From positions 62,001 to 126,000 of the forward strand of contig NZ_BAABKD010000001.1 of the NCBI RefSeq assembly GCF_039543645.1: a DNA stretch of 64,000 nucleotides, given 5' to 3'. This document shows positions 60,557 through 64,000 of the stretch, piece by piece. This DNA is from Paenalcaligenes hermetiae. Its GTDB lineage: Bacteria > Pseudomonadota > Gammaproteobacteria > Burkholderiales > Burkholderiaceae_B. Numbering within the stretch: the stretch's first letter is position 1; the number at the start of each line of letters is the position of its first letter. Both the position numbers and the translations under genes were made by a program. Under the pieces are notes generated by a model. The model did no database searches, had not been told where the DNA came from, and saw nothing but the letters and a program-made list of their open reading frames with translations.

Positions 60557-60673
60557 AACCATTCCCTTATCAAAGCAGTTAGTTCTGCGAGATTTGCCAC
60601 AGTCTATTAAAATAAGACCATATCAATTCACCCTTAAGGTGGATTTTCTCTTCTTTTGGCTGCTATTAGATTT

Positions 60674-62077
60674 ATGACTACTACTATTCGTACTCGTTTT
60701 GCTCCCTCGCCCACAGGCTTCCTGCACCTGGGCGGAGCTCGTACTGCTTTATTTTCGTGGGCTTTTGCCAAACACCACAATGGGGTATTTGTGCTACGTA
60801 TCGAGGACACGGATCTTGAGCGCTCTACTCCTGAAGCTGTGCAAGCCATTTTACAGGGTATGGACTGGCTAGGCATGCATGCAGATGAAGGCCCCTTCTA
60901 TCAAATGCAACGCACCGACCGTCACCGCGAAGTCATTGACCAGCTCCTAGAGAGCGGTCATGCCTATTATTGCTATAGCAGCCCCGAAGAGGTAGAGGCC
61001 ATGCGCGAAAAAGCCCGCGCATTGGGTCAAAAACCCCGCTACGATGGCACATGGCGCCCAGAGCCCGGAAAAACCTTGCCCCCTATTCCTGCAGACCGCA
61101 AACCGGTTGTGCGGTTTAAAACCCCCAAAGACGGGGTCACAAGCTGGGATGATTTGGTAAAAGGGCGTATCACCATTGCCAACGAAGAGCTCGACGACCT
61201 GATTATTGCTCGCGCCGATGGCACCCCCACTTATAACTTTTGTGTTGTGGTCGATGACTGGGATATGGGCATCACCCATGTTATTCGTGGTGACGACCAC
61301 GTCAACAACACCCCACGGCAAATCGTCATTCTCGAGGCCTTGGGCGCTCAGGTTCCCGTGTATGGTCATGTCCCCATGATCTTGGGCCCAGATGGTGAAA
61401 AACTCTCCAAGCGCCACGGGGCGGTCAATATTATGGATTATCATGAGCAAGGGTATTTACCTGAAGCCATGGTGAACTATCTGGCCCGCTTAGGCTGGAG
61501 CCATGGGGACGATGAAATTTTCTCCGTAGAGCAATTCATCGAATGGTTTGACACCAAAAGTCTCAGTAAATCGGCTTCGCAGTGGGATCCCAAAAAGCTC
61601 AATTGGGTCAATGCGCACTATATCAAACAGCGCAACAGCGCCGAGCTAGCCGACTTGGTTGCTCCCCGTATTGAAAAGCTAGGTGGTAGCCCCAACGCGG
61701 TCAATTTAACCGCTGTGATGGATCTGTTAAAAGGTCGTGCCGAGACCCTAAACGATCTTGCTCAGGGTGCCATGCTGTTTTGTGCGCCTTTTAGCCCCGC
61801 TAGCGCAGAGCTCCAAGCTGAGATTCTCACCGAGGATGCCAAAGCCATTTTGCGTGATTTTGCGCAACGCTTGACTGCTGTAGAAGATTGGCACACAGAG
61901 AACATCGCCGCTGTTATCAAAGAGACCTTGGCTGCCAATAATATTAAAATGCCAAAATTAGGTATCCCAGTACGTGTCGCGGTGACAGGGCAAAAACAAA
62001 CCCCAGCGGTTGATGCTGTATTGGCACTGATTGGTAAAGAGGCCGTTTTAGCGCGTCTGCACCAGATCACGGCTTAA
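60674..62077 (+). CDS. gltX: Glutamyl-tRNA synthetase
   Basis: A 467-aa class I synthetase: RFAPSPTGFLHLGGARTAL carries the HIGH-type motif, KLSKRHGA is the KMSKS loop, and the C-terminal helical anticodon-binding domain (about 320-467) is complete. ATG 60674 is the family start; an in-frame TTG at 60656 is less likely. The upstream site lacks a clear Shine-Dalgarno sequence. A terminator follows. Confidence 0.97.
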   Translation: MTTTIRTRFAPSPTGFLHLGGARTALFSWAFAKHHNGVFVLRIEDTDLERSTPEAVQAILQGMDWLGMHADEGPFYQMQRTDRHREVIDQLLESGHAYYCYSSPEEVEAMREKARALGQKPRYDGTWRPEPGKTLPPIPADRKPVVRFKTPKDGVTSWDDLVKGRITIANEELDDLIIARADGTPTYNFCVVVDDWDMGITHVIRGDDHVNNTPRQIVILEALGAQVPVYGHVPMILGPDGEKLSKRHGAVNIMDYHEQGYLPEAMVNYLARLGWSHGDDEIFSVEQFIEWFDTKSLSKSASQWDPKKLNWVNAHYIKQRNSAELADLVAPRIEKLGGSPNAVNLTAVMDLLKGRAETLNDLAQGAMLFCAPFSPASAELQAEILTEDAKAILRDFAQRLTAVEDWHTENIAAVIKETLAANNIKMPKLGIPVRVAVTGQKQTPAVDAVLALIGKEAVLARLHQITA

Positions 62078-62092
62078 TCGCGTCGTGGTGTT

Positions 62093-62121
62093 ATAGGCGC
62101 TGAACACAGCGCCTATTTTTA
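62093..62121 (+). terminator. Terminator after gltX
   Basis: Stem ATAGGCGCTG/CAGCGCCTAT with loop AACA followed by five T residues, 16 bases after the gltX stop. Confidence 0.9.
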
Positions 62122-62616
62122 TTAAAAAGGTAACCGATAACCTTGTGAGGTACGCTCTGTGCTGTGCTCTATGCCATCGCTACCACGCAAACGTAGCTTG
62201 TCCGTGCTGCTATGACTAATCGCATACGTATTGGTGTAAATCGGATCGTCTGCATCAACCGGCACCCCATTTGATTCTAAAGTTTTTAACACCAACACAT
62301 CACCGTCTCGCCACCAGCAACCGCTTTCGCTCAGCCCCTGTGATGGTTGACGCGGACGCTTAAGCTGTTCTGTATACAGCATGCGGCCATCGGCCTGCAG
62401 AGTAAATAAAGTACGCAGCTCACCCACCACCCCTTTTTGGCTCCGTTTGCTGAGCCAATTGCCCACCAAGGGATCCTCCGCGGCCACAGGCTGACAAACC
62501 TGCGTGGGATCCGTTTCAGGCGCTGGTGCAGGAGGAGGCGGAAACGAACCACACGCTGCCACCACGCCGCCAACTATGATTACACCTAAGCCTCGCAACA
62601 TACGTAACGGCATCAT
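62122..62616 (-). CDS. Small outer-membrane lipoprotein of unknown function
   Basis: A 164-aa protein with a signal peptide and lipobox VVAAC (C22), a Pro-rich linker (FPPPPAPAPET), then a compact beta-rich domain (LVGNWLSKRSQKGVVGELRTLFTLQADGRMLYTEQ) resembling lipocalin-like or META-type small barrels in its GNW...F...DGR pattern. I do not recognise a named family. It converges with gltX. Confidence 0.75.
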   Translation of the reverse strand: MMPLRMLRGLGVIIVGGVVAACGSFPPPPAPAPETDPTQVCQPVAAEDPLVGNWLSKRSQKGVVGELRTLFTLQADGRMLYTEQLKRPRQPSQGLSESGCWWRDGDVLVLKTLESNGVPVDADDPIYTNTYAISHSSTDKLRLRGSDGIEHSTERTSQGYRLPF

Positions 62617-62686
62617 ACCCTGTCCTATTAAAAATCCATGAGAAAATCAAATTCTAACCTAGCCCTATAAAAAGTGGGGGACGGCA

Positions 62687-63142
62687 TTAAAACAAAGGTA
62701 ACTGCATTTGATTTTTGATTTCTTTAAGCGCCACAATCGTACGCGTCTGTCTCACACCAGGCAGATTGAAAAAAAACCGGTGCATAAAATCATCATAGCT
62801 TTCTGGGCTGGGAACCACAATCTTTAACAGAAAATCCGCATCCCCTGTTACCGCATAACAAGCCAGTATTTCTGGTGTGTCTTTTACGGCTTGAATAAAT
62901 GTATCAACCATCGTTGCTGAATGCCGATCTAAACTAATCTGAGTAAACATGCAGCTTTGGAGCCCTACTTTATTTCTATCTACTGCAGCATGATAGCCAG
63001 TGATGACCTTTTGTTCTTCGAGCGCTTTAATACGCCGCCATACCGGTGCCGTTGACAACCCCACTTGATCGGCCACCTGCTGAGCCGAGGCACGACCATC
63101 TTTTTGCAAGCATTGCAAGATTTTTAAATTGATCGTATCCAT
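62687..63142 (-). CDS. Lrp/AsnC-family transcriptional regulator
   Basis: A 151-aa regulator: N-terminal winged HTH (ILQCLQKDGRASAQQVADQVGLSTAPVWRRIKAL) and C-terminal RAM/AsnC ligand-binding domain (CYAVTGDADFLLKIVVP, LPGVRQTRTIVALKEIK). It diverges from the indolepyruvate ferredoxin oxidoreductase gene with a 117-base gap, the standard pairing for a local amino-acid-responsive activator of that oxidoreductase. Confidence 0.94.
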   Translation of the reverse strand: MDTINLKILQCLQKDGRASAQQVADQVGLSTAPVWRRIKALEEQKVITGYHAAVDRNKVGLQSCMFTQISLDRHSATMVDTFIQAVKDTPEILACYAVTGDADFLLKIVVPSPESYDDFMHRFFFNLPGVRQTRTIVALKEIKNQMQLPLF

Positions 63143-63259
63143 ATTCCCTCCTTTTTGAAATGTTTGTTTCGTTTTATAGGGATTTTACGCAATAACAACG
63201 CAAAAATAATCTACAGGTAAATCCTTATGATGAAAGCTATAGGAGTGGAGGTTTTCATC

Positions 63260-64000
63260 ATGCAAAATAACATCAATCAAGACTATCAACTAAAAGACTC
63301 GATCACGGCGACCTCGGGGCGTATTTTTTTAACAGGCACCCAGGCATTAGTGCGCCTGTTACTGAGTCAGGCTCGTCGCGACCACGCCGAGGGGCGTCAT
63401 ACCGCTGGTTTTGTTTCGGGCTATCGTGGTTCGCCATTAGGTGGTGTAGACACCACCATGTGGCGTTTTAAAAAAGAATTAGATGCAGCACGCATTCGCT
63501 TTCAACCTGCGATTAACGAAGACTTAGCCGCCTCCATGATGATGGGCACCCAACAGCTTGACACCCACCCAGAAAAAAAAGTCGATGGTGTTTTTGGCAT
63601 GTGGTATGGCAAAGGGCCTGGCGTGGATCGTGCTGGCGACGCTTTGCATCATGGGCATGCCGCGGGGGCAAGCCATCAGGGGGGCGTGCTCGTGGTCGTT
63701 GGCGATGACCATGTTGGAGTTTCCTCTTCCATTCCTCATAGTAGCGAACAGGCGCTGCGTCATTTGCGTATGCCCATTGTGCACCCTAGCTCCGTGGAGG
63801 AATACGAATATTTTGGCTTATGGGGCTGGGCTTTATCCCGTTACTCGGGGGCCTGGGTTGGTTTTAAAGCCATTACAGAAACTGTAGAAAGCGGACGCTC
63901 TGTGCCCATTTTAGAGGTGCCAACCTTTGATTTGGTGAACACCCCTTCTAAGTTTGCCCGTAGCTATAATGCTCGCGATTTTTTAACGCCCACCATTGAG
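63260..64000 (+). CDS. Indolepyruvate ferredoxin oxidoreductase family protein (5' part, cut by window end)
   Basis: 247 N-terminal residues of a large single-chain enzyme (about 1150 aa in relatives). It decarboxylates aryl- or branched-chain 2-oxoacids to acyl-CoA with TPP and Fe-S clusters. Family blocks: GRIFLTGTQALVRLL, VSGYRGSPLGGVD, INEDLAASMMMGTQQ, DGVFGMWYGKGPGVDRAGDALHHGHAAG and VVVGDDHVGVSSSIPH. ATG 63260 has GGAGG 8 bases upstream. It is probably regulated by the divergent Lrp-type gene. Confidence 0.93.
   Translation, partial: MQNNINQDYQLKDSITATSGRIFLTGTQALVRLLLSQARRDHAEGRHTAGFVSGYRGSPLGGVDTTMWRFKKELDAARIRFQPAINEDLAASMMMGTQQLDTHPEKKVDGVFGMWYGKGPGVDRAGDALHHGHAAGASHQGGVLVVVGDDHVGVSSSIPHSSEQALRHLRMPIVHPSSVEEYEYFGLWGWALSRYSGAWVGFKAITETVESGRSVPILEVPTFDLVNTPSKFARSYNARDFLTPTIE

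Noticed and set aside
60947..61450. 167-aa open frame antisense to gltX
   Set aside because: It lies wholly inside gltX on the other strand, has no family motif, and its open length is explained by the codon bias of gltX.
1..64000. CRISPR arrays or rRNA operons
   Set aside because: No series of regularly spaced repeats longer than the pairs described and no rRNA-like sequence were seen.

Overview
This is a chromosomal window from a beta-proteobacterium, most likely an Alcaligenaceae/Burkholderiales member of moderate GC. The assignment rests on gene order and family content (methyltransferase/gloB/mltD/fabI, argC-erpA, rplM-rpsI, nrdR-ribD-ribE, a single-chain indolepyruvate ferredoxin oxidoreductase beside an Lrp regulator), not on a database match. 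The window splits into left host chromosome, a ~23.8 kb integrated island, and right host chromosome.

Left host part (1-18.6 kb). A leftward operon runs methyltransferase, rnhA, RND adaptor, RND pump (cut by the window start). Diverging from it are gloB, mltD and fabI. Next come a glutathione S-transferase, trhO and a YdjM-like membrane protein. A second leftward operon encodes a complete export machine: outer-membrane lipoprotein, HlyD-type adaptor, RbbA-type double-ABC transporter, ABC-2 permease and, last, an 891-aa DUF3141 protein (PHA-synthase-like hydrolase with a lysine-rich tail).

Island (18,607-42,457). An 18-bp direct repeat (tcttggcggacagagagg) lies at both ends. The right copy is the 3' end of an intact tRNA-Ser(GGA). 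Each end also carries a pair of ATGGCATAC repeats at the same 12-bp pitch, probably integrase arm sites. Contents from left: P4-type integrase; an AAA-ATPase/subtilisin pair matching the IetAS defence or plasmid-stability system; an operon (Cys-motif/glycine-zipper protein, DUF932, YqaJ nuclease, RDF-like protein, RadC) with terminator-like hairpins in front of most genes; an IS3-family element; a P-loop GTPase-like gene followed by an integron attC site and a SHOCT-domain gene; an IS remnant; a single-chain Type ISP restriction-modification enzyme; a satellite-type replication module (inovirus Gp2-like protein, a hairpin-dense 520-bp region, DUF3987 helicase/primase, AlpA regulator); and an unrecognised 628-aa protein next to the right end. 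No conjugation or capsid genes are visible, so it looks like a satellite or mobilisable island carrying defence cargo. The best candidates for undescribed biology are the 628-aa protein, the cassette-borne GTPase-like protein and the hairpin-punctuated operon.

Right host part (42.5-64 kb). Leftward: ribE, ribD, nrdR, glyA, a PEBP-family gene and tyrS. Rightward: an M23 endopeptidase and anmK. Leftward: erpA, a DUF6776-like gene, argC, rpsI, rplM, an orphan TRAP binding protein and pmbA. Rightward: yjgA/darP and an esterase. Then come a leftward Pat-like acetyltransferase whose ligase half is eroded, rightward gltX, a leftward lipoprotein and Lrp regulator, and the start of a rightward indolepyruvate ferredoxin oxidoreductase cut by the window end.
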